From contig JADFXM010000044.1 in assembly GCA_015233565.1 (NCBI GenBank), forward strand, positions 1-62,970: a DNA stretch of 62,970 nt, read 5' to 3'. Origin of the DNA: Candidatus Rifleibacteriota bacterium (GTDB lineage Bacteria > Muiribacteriota > Ozemobacteria > Ozemobacterales > Ozemobacteraceae). The position numbers were made by a program, and so were the translations under genes. Shown in pieces: positions 9,801 through 19,200 of the stretch. The notes beneath the pieces are model-generated. The model was given only the letters and a program-made list of their open reading frames with translations, searched no databases and was not told where the DNA came from. Position 1 is the first letter of the stretch; each line of letters begins with the position of its first letter.

Positions 9801-9981
9801 CGATACTCCCAGAATTTCGTTGAATCTCCTCAAGAACTGCTGAGGCCTCTTTTTCATTGGACTCGTTTTTTTCTTTTCCATTCAAGAATGTTCGCTCAGC
9901 TTTGGCAAGACAAAAAATAAAAAATGGGAGAAAAAAAAATACCAAGTACAACAACATTAGAATTTTCTGGGGAGTTTTCAT
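6892..9981 (-). CDS. Membrane class III nucleotidyl cyclase, C2-like subunit
   Basis: A 1029-residue membrane protein. The start at 9981 (MKTPQKIL) is chosen because GGGAG lies 8 bases upstream and the ATG overlaps the TGA of the preceding cyclase gene (ATGA), implying translational coupling. Order: N-terminal membrane segment; a ~300-residue extracytoplasmic region; two or more segments near residues 355-420; a second sensor region; another segment near 745; HAMP linker; class III cyclase domain (about 845-1029). Active site: Lys901 and Asp972 (base recognition), Asn975 and Arg979 (VNLASRL, transition state) and Lys1017/Lys1019 are present, and Asp905 is kept. The first metal-binding Asp, normally in an F-x-D-I motif, is Gly861 (LFSGI). 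This resembles the C2 half of heterodimeric cyclases, so activity alone is doubtful; with the upstream partner it is plausible. Product, cAMP or cGMP, is not provable; Lys/Asp favours cAMP. Confidence 0.85.
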   Translation of the reverse strand: MKTPQKILMLLYLVFFFLPFFIFCLAKAERTFLNGKEKNESNEKEASAVLEEIQRNSGSIEQFRFLLEDFGKKSIELVKKGPRVVKAYYETKLMKVFPRHDLYFEVFGNVTILQNFSLWKLLRLGSIGKLFKRILANVSNNNLEFFLKMTGVQSFKFSHSSGLGFSGEVAKTFFRYIENPNSFSASDSKILGDRLGEIIPFPKILDELVGNDAVKAGKIFIFNTYNGAFAFYWNKTPNWVLGTVIDLGQKYLNPFQGMRLTIADWRQLRRKKKMEIGFISPNGKKIYFSGEKRKFHFSLSKLVREVKGESDFSSNERRQGSVRTLISPVLFGIPWKAFVIYQPPKILATYDFIEKIGWLFSFLFFSAGVALIVHRAILNRGLRYSVTGVLLTSCFSLVLLPVGGIIGFSKRAVNEIRKNDRDQLEEALKSDLERIDSGERYVFSGLVQRLFSNIKNPKLLQPVIKAKTLGQMEKAMNRIASESTAKLKCSGNWGMTGIYAVSSNKLNGHWTLSKLDSQDSKSAIEAFADLWKSLFIRVNAEEKSAKSSQLMKREGTQLKELKTDSLLDVMDLALGRESLISLLTIQQRPCFIDVSHAGMNFLLLPFREPGAIDNSFLFFYWTNWTELGYAKWLTENPYPLSLSGSRNVKMGSFENREMNDFDVFDKGWRIVPHGINSRKNWNSGLNTVYPQELLKAFERIQTTDIPQSGQDFESPGKPLYEAHLGKNLPLFILGAFRSTKWLDVRTAFLNKSVLLISIFSLLLAVVLAKKGTDHFLQPLTKLSNALKKVESGNFREKLDETRKDEFGELGKVFNSMTKRLEEGKILGSYVSESVLRAIEDSDFQEKAKSGLHREVTVLFSGILEFDEFRTKEKPERILEILDAHLKAFNAALVVSKGDIDKVMGDKILIIFDHEKMGGASQAVEKALWVIGEVKKSLSPFGVELAMGLNSGIVVAGILGAQSDRLIYTVIGDTVNLASRLSTLAYITSGTRVVISGKSLACLERKIPVEKLPFKRVKGKTQEVEAWLLL

Positions 9982-12900
9982 ATAACCAGCTCCCACGCAT
10001 CGTGTTTAGGCAATTTTTCAAAAGTCCTGTCAGAAGCTACTTTCGTGATAATCTCTGAAACAATTATTTTTGAACCACGACCCTCTTTTGAGAACGCCTC
10101 AAGTTTTTCAGACTGAATTCTCGGATCTCCGATCACATTATGTTCCATTCTTGTTTGTGAACCAAAGGAAGTCAGAAAAAATTTTCCAGCATCTATTCCA
10201 ATACCCATGGCATATTCAAATTCATTGCTTTGTCGTCTGATCATCTGAATTTCAGAATGTTTTTCCATCATTTTTATTGCGGAAGAAATCGACTTTTGCA
10301 CTTCTGAACTCAAACTTTCGCCTGAAAATACAGCAACTACGGCATCACCAATGAATTGATCAATTTTTCCACCATTCATTTTAATTGCCTGCGTCATGCT
10401 CTCCAAATGCTCATTTAACATTTTTACCACTACATCGGGAGGATAATTTTCCGAAAGGGTGGTAAAATTCCTGATGTCTGAAACCAAGATTACCCCAGAT
10501 TCCTCTCTCAGAAAACGCTTTTCTGATCCTTCTGATCTTCCAATTTCATCAAGGTTTCCTTCAAGAGTCTGAGAAACGAAACGACCAAGTTCCTTTCTCT
10601 TAACAAGGCCTTCAATCATTGAATTGAAGGCCTTCGCGGCTTCACCTATTTCATCATCCCTTTCAAATATCAGTCGGGTGGAAAGATCACCTTGGCTAAC
10701 TGATGAAAGGGCAAAATTGATTTTACCGATGGGGTTAAGTAGATGACTGACCAGCGTAAATGCAAAAAATACAATCATTATTCCAACTATTATGAGTAAA
10801 AAAGCAATAAAAATTTCTTTCTCCGTTTGATCCAGAAAAACTGGCGCAAGAAAAATCTGTGCTCCCAAAACAAAACCTGGCATTTTTTTTGAAGGATAGG
10901 CAATAAAAACCTTTCTTCCACCCTTCCCATATAAAACTACTCGTCTTGAATCAAATTTCCCAGCATCCACCATTTCTGAAACAAACCTTTTACCTTCAGT
11001 ACTTCGGAAAAGATTCACACTGCTTTTATAGAATACCTCCATCGAAGTTCCTACTCTTCCGCAAAAAGAATAATTAATCGTAGGGTATTCAGGGTCATCT
11101 CTTAATTTAACTCGACTGTCCTTATCTAAATCTGCAAACCGCTCGGACAAATATTTCTTGAAGGCATCATTTACTATTGTTCGAAAAAGAATACACATAT
11201 CAATTTTTTTGCCAGATCCTATAAAATCGTAAAATTGAATCCACGATAATTCCCTGGTTCTGTGTAGATGAACTCTGTGTCTTAAATCAAAATAATCAGG
11301 AAAAACATTTGAAATAAAGCTTGAGCTAAAAACTTTGAAGTACAGCTTGTACTTCATCTCAATAACTTTAAACAAGTCATCCGGTGCTACGGAATCAAAA
11401 AACGCCTTAACACCCGAGACAAGCAGGAAATTCATCTCAGATGCAACCCTCTCAAATTTGCCGGGTTTTCCTTTCGGAGTAATAGATAAAATATCTTTTC
11501 CAAAACGATAAGCCAAAACGTGCTTCAGTGGATATCCAGCTCTTTCAAAAAAAGAAAAAACTTTTGATAACTCGGGACCAGGTTTTGTCTCTCCTAAAGG
11601 GTAATCTCTGAATTCTTTACAAAGTTGGCTGGAAAAAATCGCCTTCCTGCAAAGATTGTTGACTGATGCACTCACAACATTACTTTCCATATCAATCTTT
11701 TCGAATCGTTCAAGCGTGTTCTGGATTACTTCGTTGACAGAACGATCTGCGGTCATTTTGATAATCGTAGTGGAAAAAAGTGATAGAAAGTAAAGTGGAA
11801 GTGCACCAACAAGGAAAAAATATATTCCAAACCAAATTTTCATCGGAACAGAGCCTTCAATTCCTTTGATCCGGGGAAGGGCAATGAAAAGAAACCAGCA
11901 AGTGAAAATAATGCAACTCAAAACTATTTCCACCACACCTGGAAAAACAAATTTTAAATCTTCAGGAATCTTTGATACAATCCACAATTCATAATGAATC
12001 TCGGCTGCAATCACATTTCGGGTCACCCACCAGCCGGGAAATTCTTCGCTCACTTGCCCTGGAGTACAAAGCATTTCCCGATCAGAAAAAGGCTTTTTTT
12101 CAAGCTCGGCTATGATTCTGAAAAATTTACTGGCAATTGAATTTGGAACAATGCTTTTGGGAGCCCAGAAAAGCGGTTTTCCTTTTTCTCTGTAGCCCTC
12201 CAGAGAAACCAATAAAGGATATATTTCATGATGCGATTTCTTTATGTAGTTCTTGATTCCATAAAGAAGCGGATTAGAATTTTTTTTATCCCCTGCGGAA
12301 AATATTAGCAGGAATCCTCCGGATTGGTTCTCACTTTTTTGAAAATCACTCCAGATAATATATACTCTCTCTTCATTGTAAAAGCAGGGGATCATTTTTC
12401 CTTTCTGCTGAAATGCCAGATACTCGAAGGAAACCAGCTCCCCAAAAATTCCCTGACATCTTTTGTTGAACGTGTCATAACTGGACAAGTGCTTTTTCTC
12501 AGCAGTCGCGACCTCACCAAAAAGACTGGCCATCATTACTGATTTGCTTCTTTCCAACAATTGACCTTTTATTGGCACCCCTTTGCCATTTTCATCAATT
12601 GAAAAAGCAAAAATTTTTGTAAGGGAAGATCTATGAGATTTCGGAATAGACTTAATGAAAGCCTGGCTAATAATCTCACCAACGTCTGCTCTGCAACCTG
12701 GTTTATCAAGAGTCGAAGAAATAAGTTTCGACATTTTCTGAACCGTTTCCTCGATCTGAGATTCAAAAGTCGCACCACCTCTCAGTCGTTCAATTGCCAC
12801 CAGGGCATCCTGTTTCCAAAAAGCTTCCTTTATTGCTTTTTGGTGAGAAACTTCCTGCCATCTCTGAAGCCACCAGACAGGAATTGTCATCAACAAAAGA

Positions 12901-13010
12901 ATAAGGGGCCAGAAACATGACCAGAATTCTCTGGCAAAAGAAAATACATCGGTTCGTTTCATAATCATGAATTTTAAACGATTTTGTGCGAAATAAAAAG
13001 TCGTTTGCAT
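9978..13010 (-). CDS. Membrane class III nucleotidyl cyclase, C1-like subunit
   Basis: A 1010-residue paralogue of the downstream cyclase with the same plan: N-terminal membrane segment (WPLILLLMTIPVWW), extracytoplasmic sensor, two segments around residues 350-420, second sensor, segment near 720-745, HAMP, cyclase domain (about 835-1010). Both metal-binding aspartates are present, Asp845 (LVSDIRNFT) and Asp889 (FIGDAVVAVF). The residues supplied by the other half of a cyclase dimer are lost: base-recognition Lys is Gln885, catalytic Asn and Arg positions read Ile965 and Lys969, and the C-terminal KGK segment is missing (the protein stops at KHDAWELVI). This is the pattern of a C1 half. The start is uncertain: 13010, 12968 and 12962 are all in frame and none has a good ribosome-binding site. 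Transcribed first, then coupled by ATGA overlap to the C2-like gene. Confidence 0.85.
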   Translation of the reverse strand: MQTTFYFAQNRLKFMIMKRTDVFSFAREFWSCFWPLILLLMTIPVWWLQRWQEVSHQKAIKEAFWKQDALVAIERLRGGATFESQIEETVQKMSKLISSTLDKPGCRADVGEIISQAFIKSIPKSHRSSLTKIFAFSIDENGKGVPIKGQLLERSKSVMMASLFGEVATAEKKHLSSYDTFNKRCQGIFGELVSFEYLAFQQKGKMIPCFYNEERVYIIWSDFQKSENQSGGFLLIFSAGDKKNSNPLLYGIKNYIKKSHHEIYPLLVSLEGYREKGKPLFWAPKSIVPNSIASKFFRIIAELEKKPFSDREMLCTPGQVSEEFPGWWVTRNVIAAEIHYELWIVSKIPEDLKFVFPGVVEIVLSCIIFTCWFLFIALPRIKGIEGSVPMKIWFGIYFFLVGALPLYFLSLFSTTIIKMTADRSVNEVIQNTLERFEKIDMESNVVSASVNNLCRKAIFSSQLCKEFRDYPLGETKPGPELSKVFSFFERAGYPLKHVLAYRFGKDILSITPKGKPGKFERVASEMNFLLVSGVKAFFDSVAPDDLFKVIEMKYKLYFKVFSSSFISNVFPDYFDLRHRVHLHRTRELSWIQFYDFIGSGKKIDMCILFRTIVNDAFKKYLSERFADLDKDSRVKLRDDPEYPTINYSFCGRVGTSMEVFYKSSVNLFRSTEGKRFVSEMVDAGKFDSRRVVLYGKGGRKVFIAYPSKKMPGFVLGAQIFLAPVFLDQTEKEIFIAFLLIIVGIMIVFFAFTLVSHLLNPIGKINFALSSVSQGDLSTRLIFERDDEIGEAAKAFNSMIEGLVKRKELGRFVSQTLEGNLDEIGRSEGSEKRFLREESGVILVSDIRNFTTLSENYPPDVVVKMLNEHLESMTQAIKMNGGKIDQFIGDAVVAVFSGESLSSEVQKSISSAIKMMEKHSEIQMIRRQSNEFEYAMGIGIDAGKFFLTSFGSQTRMEHNVIGDPRIQSEKLEAFSKEGRGSKIIVSEIITKVASDRTFEKLPKHDAWELVI

Positions 13011-13133
13011 CCGAATTTACTGATTAAGCAGTATTCTGAAAATTCTCTTCCCGAAATCAACTCATTTCCTTCATACCATTGAACTTTACGATACTGATTT
13101 CTATTGAAATGTAATTTAGCGGGCGAACTACTA

Positions 13134-16100
13134 CTAGGTTTTTTCAGAAAACTCCTCAGAAAGTTTAACTGGTTCTTGGGCTGTTAGTCTGGGAACGCCA
13201 GGAACCTCAGGGCGAACCCACAGTCGCAGGCGTTCAAGGGTGAGGTACACAACCGGGGTTGTGTAGAGGGTTAGCAGCTGAGAAGCTAATAAACCTCCTA
13301 CGATAGTGATTCCGAGGGGTTGACGCAGTTCTGAACCAAGGCCTTTGCCAAACGCCAAAGGCAACGCACCAAAGAGTGCTGCGAATGTGGTCATCAAAAT
13401 TGGACGAAATCGCAGGGAACACGCACGCAGGATAGCTTCCTCAGGAGGCGTGCCAAACTTGCGTCCGGCTTCTATGGCAAAGTCAATGAGCAAAATGGCA
13501 TTTTTCTTCACAATTCCGATGAGTAAAAGCAAACCGATGGTAGCAATGATACTCAGATCCACGTTGAAAAACATCAAGGCCATGAGAGCCCCAATTCCTG
13601 CTGATGGAAGGGTCGATAGAATGGTTATTGGATGTACATAGCTTTCATACAGAATTCCCAAAACAATGTAAACAGTAAGCAATGCTGCAAAGACAAGCTG
13701 TGGTTCATTTTTCATAGACACAGTGAACGCTGCCGCAGTGCCCTGAAAGTCTGCATGAATTCCTGGCGGATGGCGGAGATCGCGTTCGACCTTTTCAACT
13801 TCTTTGATTGCATCTCCAAGCGCAACATTACCTGCTAGATTAAAGGAAATCGTTATCGCTGGAAACTGGCCATGATGATTAACCGAAAGTGCCGTTCTGC
13901 TTCGAGCCACCTTCGCGAAGGCACGCAGCGGCACAGCAGTACCAGAAATACTTCGAACGTAGATATTGTCAAGTGAATCGGGCGTGTTACGGAAAGCTTC
14001 CGCCGCCTCCATTACAACATGATATTCATTAAGCGGGGTAAAGGTGGTTGCAACAAAGCGCTGCCCATATACGTCGTAAAGTGCGCCGTCTATGGCCTGC
14101 GCCGTAACGCCCAGTCGCGAAGCCGTGTCACGATCAATGATGACGGTCAACTGTAATCCTGCGTTCTGTTGATCAGAATTAACATCCTTTAACATCGGGA
14201 CTTTGCGAAGTGCATCGAGAAACCTTGGAGCCCATGTCAAAAGCTCATCCAGGTTGGAATCTTGAAGAGTGTACTGATATTGAGTGCGACTCATCCGACC
14301 ACCTACACTCACATCCTGCCTGGATGTTAGAAAAACCGAGATCCCGGCTATTTTGGACATTTCTCCGCGTAATCTAGCCACAACATCATCCGCAGTCGCC
14401 TTGCGTTTAGGCTTGGGTTGTAACATGATAAAGCCACGGCCAGTGTTCGAAGTTCCAAATCCACCAGATCCGATGAATGAAATATAATGTTCAATGTCGG
14501 GGTCTTCACCGAGAATCTTAATCACTTGAGTTTGCAACCGGAACATCTCTGCAAAAGAGACATCTTGTCCAGCTTCGGTGCTTAACATTAACAAACCAGT
14601 GTCCTGGTTTGGAAAGAGACCGTAGGATGCAATATAAAACAACAACACGCTGAGTCCAACCGTCCCAAGAGTTGTCATGAGCATTGTAAAGCGATGTCTC
14701 AAAGCCCAACGCAACCCACGTTCATAGAATGCCAGAGTCCTGTCAAAAATATACTCGGAGGCACGGTAAAGCCATCCGTGTTTTCGGTGACCCTCTGGGA
14801 CAAGGATCTGTGCGCACATCATTGGTGTAACAGTTAATGACACAAGAGCCGACATTGCTACTGCCACACTGAGAGTGACTGCAAATTCCCGAAACAAGCG
14901 TCCGACAATTCCTCCCATGAGTAGGATGGGAACAAATACCGCAAGCAACGAAGCTGTAATAGACAGAATTGTAAAGCCGATCTGTTCGGCACCCTTGAGT
15001 GTAGCTTCGAAAGGAGGGACACCTAGCTCGATTGCACGCACAATGTTCTCGGTAACAACAATCGCATCATCGACAACAAATCCTGTGGATATGGTCAAAG
15101 CCATTAATGAGAGATTATCTACGCTATAGCCAAGAAGCCACATAACTCCAAATGTTCCGATAAGGGAAAGTGGCATCGCAACAGTCGGTATGATCGTAGC
15201 TCGCACCGAACGCAGAAAAGCAAACACCACGATAATAACGAGCAAAACACTCAGGCAAAGAGTCATTTCCACATCTTTAACTGAAGCCCTGATGGTCATT
15301 GTACGATCACTTGCAACTTGTATATTGATCGCTGGGGAAATCGTGTTCGCCAGTTCCGGAATTAAACTCATGACACGTTCGTTTGTCTCAATAATGTTTG
15401 CGTCAGGTTGCTTGAACACCATAAGCAAAACGGCACGCTTTCCATCAGCCCATCCGGCAATCCTATTGTTTTCGACCTTATCAAGAACATTGGCAACGTT
15501 GCCAAGCTGAGCAGTCGCGCCCGAATTCCTGGATATTACCAGCGAGCTGTAGCCACGGGCATCAAGCACCTGATCGTTGGCACCAAGGGAAGACGATTGA
15601 AACTTTCCTGAAATCGTTCCCTTTGCTTCATTAGCGGTCGTGGCTGAAATGGCGTTGCGCACATCAGCTGAAGTAAGCTGCATTCCGGCAATAACAGCGG
15701 GATCAAACTGGACACGCACAGCAGGTTGCTGACCCCCGCCTACATTGACTTGCCCCACCCCGCGGACCTGCGAAATCTTCTGTACCAAAACAGTGTTAGC
15801 GATGTCAAACACTTTCGATAACGGAAGTGAATCGCTGGTAAGAGTTATTATAAGCGTGGGAGTATCGGCCGGATTGACCTTTTTATATGTTGGCTTGACC
15901 GGCAGATTAGGTGGCAACTCTCCTCGCGCGGCGGCAATGGCTGCCTGGACATCACGAGCTGCAGAGTCGGCGTTTTTGTCGAGATCGAACTGAAGAGTAA
16001 TTGACGTCCCACCGAGAGAACTCGTCGAAGTCATTTCCATCAAGCCGGCAATGCGCCCAAAACGCCGTTCAAGCGGCGTAGCTACAGATGATGCCATTGT

Positions 16101-16271
16101 TTCAGGACTTGCACCAGGCATGGAAGCATTCACCTGTATAGTAGGAAAATCAACATGAGGAAGTGGCGCAACCGGTAACTTTGTATAAGCCAGAATTCCA
16201 GCCAGAAGTACGGCTGCCGCAAGCAATGATGTGGCTATCGGCCTTCGGATAAATGGCGATGAAATGCTCAC
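13134..16271 (-). CDS. mdtC: RND multidrug efflux transporter, MdtC-type
   Basis: A 1045-residue inner-membrane proton/drug antiporter of the HAE1 RND family. It shows the family start (SPFIRRPIATSLL), the porter-domain string FPTIQVNASMPGASPETMASSVATP reminiscent of MdtC, and the TM4 proton-relay motif GFVVDDAIVVTEN with its paired aspartates. Twelve hydrophobic segments and two large periplasmic loops are in the expected places, and length matches the family. It starts with GTG, overlapping the stop of mdtB by four bases (GTGA), and is last in mdtABC. MdtB and MdtC normally form a heterotrimer exporting bile-salt- and novobiocin-like compounds; substrates here are unknown. Base composition is visibly richer in G+C than flanking genes. 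Confidence 0.9.
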   Translation of the reverse strand: MSISSPFIRRPIATSLLAAAVLLAGILAYTKLPVAPLPHVDFPTIQVNASMPGASPETMASSVATPLERRFGRIAGLMEMTSTSSLGGTSITLQFDLDKNADSAARDVQAAIAAARGELPPNLPVKPTYKKVNPADTPTLIITLTSDSLPLSKVFDIANTVLVQKISQVRGVGQVNVGGGQQPAVRVQFDPAVIAGMQLTSADVRNAISATTANEAKGTISGKFQSSSLGANDQVLDARGYSSLVISRNSGATAQLGNVANVLDKVENNRIAGWADGKRAVLLMVFKQPDANIIETNERVMSLIPELANTISPAINIQVASDRTMTIRASVKDVEMTLCLSVLLVIIVVFAFLRSVRATIIPTVAMPLSLIGTFGVMWLLGYSVDNLSLMALTISTGFVVDDAIVVTENIVRAIELGVPPFEATLKGAEQIGFTILSITASLLAVFVPILLMGGIVGRLFREFAVTLSVAVAMSALVSLTVTPMMCAQILVPEGHRKHGWLYRASEYIFDRTLAFYERGLRWALRHRFTMLMTTLGTVGLSVLLFYIASYGLFPNQDTGLLMLSTEAGQDVSFAEMFRLQTQVIKILGEDPDIEHYISFIGSGGFGTSNTGRGFIMLQPKPKRKATADDVVARLRGEMSKIAGISVFLTSRQDVSVGGRMSRTQYQYTLQDSNLDELLTWAPRFLDALRKVPMLKDVNSDQQNAGLQLTVIIDRDTASRLGVTAQAIDGALYDVYGQRFVATTFTPLNEYHVVMEAAEAFRNTPDSLDNIYVRSISGTAVPLRAFAKVARSRTALSVNHHGQFPAITISFNLAGNVALGDAIKEVEKVERDLRHPPGIHADFQGTAAAFTVSMKNEPQLVFAALLTVYIVLGILYESYVHPITILSTLPSAGIGALMALMFFNVDLSIIATIGLLLLIGIVKKNAILLIDFAIEAGRKFGTPPEEAILRACSLRFRPILMTTFAALFGALPLAFGKGLGSELRQPLGITIVGGLLASQLLTLYTTPVVYLTLERLRLWVRPEVPGVPRLTAQEPVKLSEEFSEKT

Positions 16272-19200
16272 AGAGCAACCTCAGTGACTGAGGGAATAGC
16301 ATCCGGACGGGGGGATCGCGTCAGTTTACGCCAAAAGCGATCCATGTAGAGATAGACAACCGGAGTCGTATATAGCGTAAGCACTTGCGAAATAATGAGG
16401 CCTCCGACAATCGTTATTCCAAGAGGACGACGGAGTTCTGAGCCCATTCCCGTACCAAGTGCGAGCGGAAGCCCCCCCAGCAAAGCTGCCATAGTTGTCA
16501 TCATGATTGGTCGAAAACGAAGCAAACACGCCTGATGGATAGCTTGTTGGGGAGCCAGTCCATGATCGCGCTCGGCTTCAAGTGCAAAGTCAATCATCAT
16601 GATCGCATTTTTCTTAACAATTCCAATGAGCAAAACTATTCCAATGAGCGCTATCACGCTGAAATCAGTCTTGCACAAATAAAGTGCAAGTAACGCTCCA
16701 ACACCGGCGGACGGTAATGTAGAAATGATCGTAATTGGGTGAATGTAGCTCTCATACAAAACTCCCAACACGATGTAGACGGTTATGATGGCAGCAAGAA
16801 TAAGCATCGGTTCACTCTGTAATGACTGATTGAAGGCCTGTGCAGCACCTACAAAATCAGTCCGAACACTTGGAGGCATCCCAATACGATCTTGCGCCTC
16901 ATGGATAGCCTTAACCGCATTACTTAGCGACTGCCCTTCAGAGAGATTGAAGGAAATCGTAACCGCAGGGAATTGTCCCTGGCGATTAATCACAAGCGGA
17001 GTAGTTGCTGTCTTCCGATGCACGATCGCACTCAGTGGCACTGGCGCACCACTGCTTGCCCGAACGTAAATCTTATCCAGAGCTTCTGCAGTTGCTGCTT
17101 CCGAGGGTCTCAATTCAAGAATAACCTGGTACAAATTCAGTTGCGTAAAAATGATCGACACTTGCCGCTGCCCAAAAGCGTCATACAATGTCTCGTCAAT
17201 TACCTGTGGTGAGACCCCCAGGCGCGACGCTGTGTCACGATCAATGGTCAACTTCACCTGCAAACCTGCAGTCTCCTGATCACTTGTCACATCAGTGAGT
17301 ATGTGCTCTTCCCTCAGGGCAGCCAAAAGCTTCGGCGCCCACTGCGAAAGCTCGCCCATATCTGGATCCTGAAGGGTATATTGATATTGCGTGCGACTCA
17401 CACGGCTGTCAATTTGAAGATCCTGAACGGATTGAAGGAAAACCTCGATGCCATCAACTGCTGCTAATTTTGGCCGCAAACGTGCGATAATTTCTTCGGC
17501 TGTTGAGGATCGCTGTTCGAGCGGCTTGAGCGTAATAGCCAAACGGCCACTGTTAGTTGTAGGGTTTGTACCATCCGAGCCGATAAACGAACCCAGGTTT
17601 AGTATGTCCGGATCTGAGAGAACCACCGAGGCAAGTTTCTGTTGCAACTCCATCATTCTAGGAAATGAAACATCGGGACCAGCCTGGGAAATGCCTAAAA
17701 TCATCCCTGTGTCTTGTTGTGGGAAAAATCCTTTCGGGATCCACGCTGCCATGGCCAAGGTCAGAATAAGTGTAGCAATGGTGATTACCAAAGTAGTAAA
17801 TTTGTAGTATAGTACAACCTTTAGTCCGCGATCGTAAAAGTCGATCATCCAGTCGAACATTCTTTCCGATAGCCGGTAAAGCCAGCCACGCTCATGTTCC
17901 TTGGGTTCGGGACGCAACAGATGAGCACACATCATTGGAGTCAAAGTAAGCGAGAGGATTGCGGAAACACCTATCGAAACTGCAAGAGTTACCGCAAACT
18001 CCCGAAAAAGGCGTCCGATGAGGCCTCCCATAAATAGGAGAGGAATGAGCACAGCAACAAGAGAAACAGTTAGCGACACAATCGTAAAACCAATCTGTCC
18101 TGCTCCCTTGAGCGCCGCTTCGAATGGCTGCTCCCCTGCTTCAATGTATCTGGCAATGTTTTCAATCATGACAATTGCGTCGTCAACCACAAATCCGGTC
18201 GCAATTGTGAGCGCCATCAAAGAAAGGTTGTTCAGGCTGTAATCGACGATATACATTACTCCGAACGTCCCGATAAGTGAAAGCGGAACTGCCACACTGG
18301 GAATGATTGTCGCACGAACATTCCGAAGGAATAAAAAGATAACCGCGATTACAAGGCCGATCGTGATTACCAAAGTCCGCTCAACATCTTCGACTGATGC
18401 ACGAACAGTTTCAGTGCGATCGCTCAGGATTTTCACATCGATCCCTTGCGGCAGCGAGGGCTTCAACTGACGAAGCAGCGCCTTTACACGTTCAGCAACC
18501 TGAATGACATTGGCGCCAGGCTGGCGCTGAACGTTCATGATAATAGCCCGCTTGTCATCTGCCCAACCCGCAAGTTGTCCATTCTCGACTCCATCAACCG
18601 CTTTAGCAACATCCATAAGTCGCACCGGAGATCCATTTGCGTAGGCAATAACCAGGGACTTAAAGCTTTCAGCTTTGTAAAGTTGATCGTTAGTCGCTAA
18701 GGCAAAGTCCTGACGTTTGCCATCGATATTACCTTTGGGTTGGTTTACGTTAGCGGTAACCAGCGCAGAACGCACGTCTTCCAAGGTCAGGCCGGTTCCG
18801 GCAAGTGATTCCGGATCAACCCGAATGCGGACGGCGGGTTTCTGACCACCGTTGATCGTAACAAGACCAACTCCGGTCACCTGGGATATCTTCTGTGCCA
18901 GGATGGAGTCGGCAAAGTCATCAACCTGGGCAAGCGGCATTACATCAGAATTTATAGCAAGGGTGAGAATGGGTTGGTCAGCAGGATTACTTTTTGAATA
19001 AGTTGGTGGAGATGGCAACTGCGACGGGAGATAACTAGAAGCTGCATTAATGGCAGCCTGGACATCCTGTTGGGCAGCGTCAATGCTACGATCCAGATCA
19101 AATTGCAAAGTTATCTGCGAATATCCGAAACTGGAAACACTCGTCATCTGTGTAAGAGACGGCATTTGTCCGAACTGTCTCTCAAGAGGCGTGGTAACAG

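Noticed and set aside
6892..9981. C2-like cyclase as a simple pseudogene
   Set aside because: The frame is intact over 1029 codons, coupled to its partner, and four of the partner-side catalytic residues are preserved.
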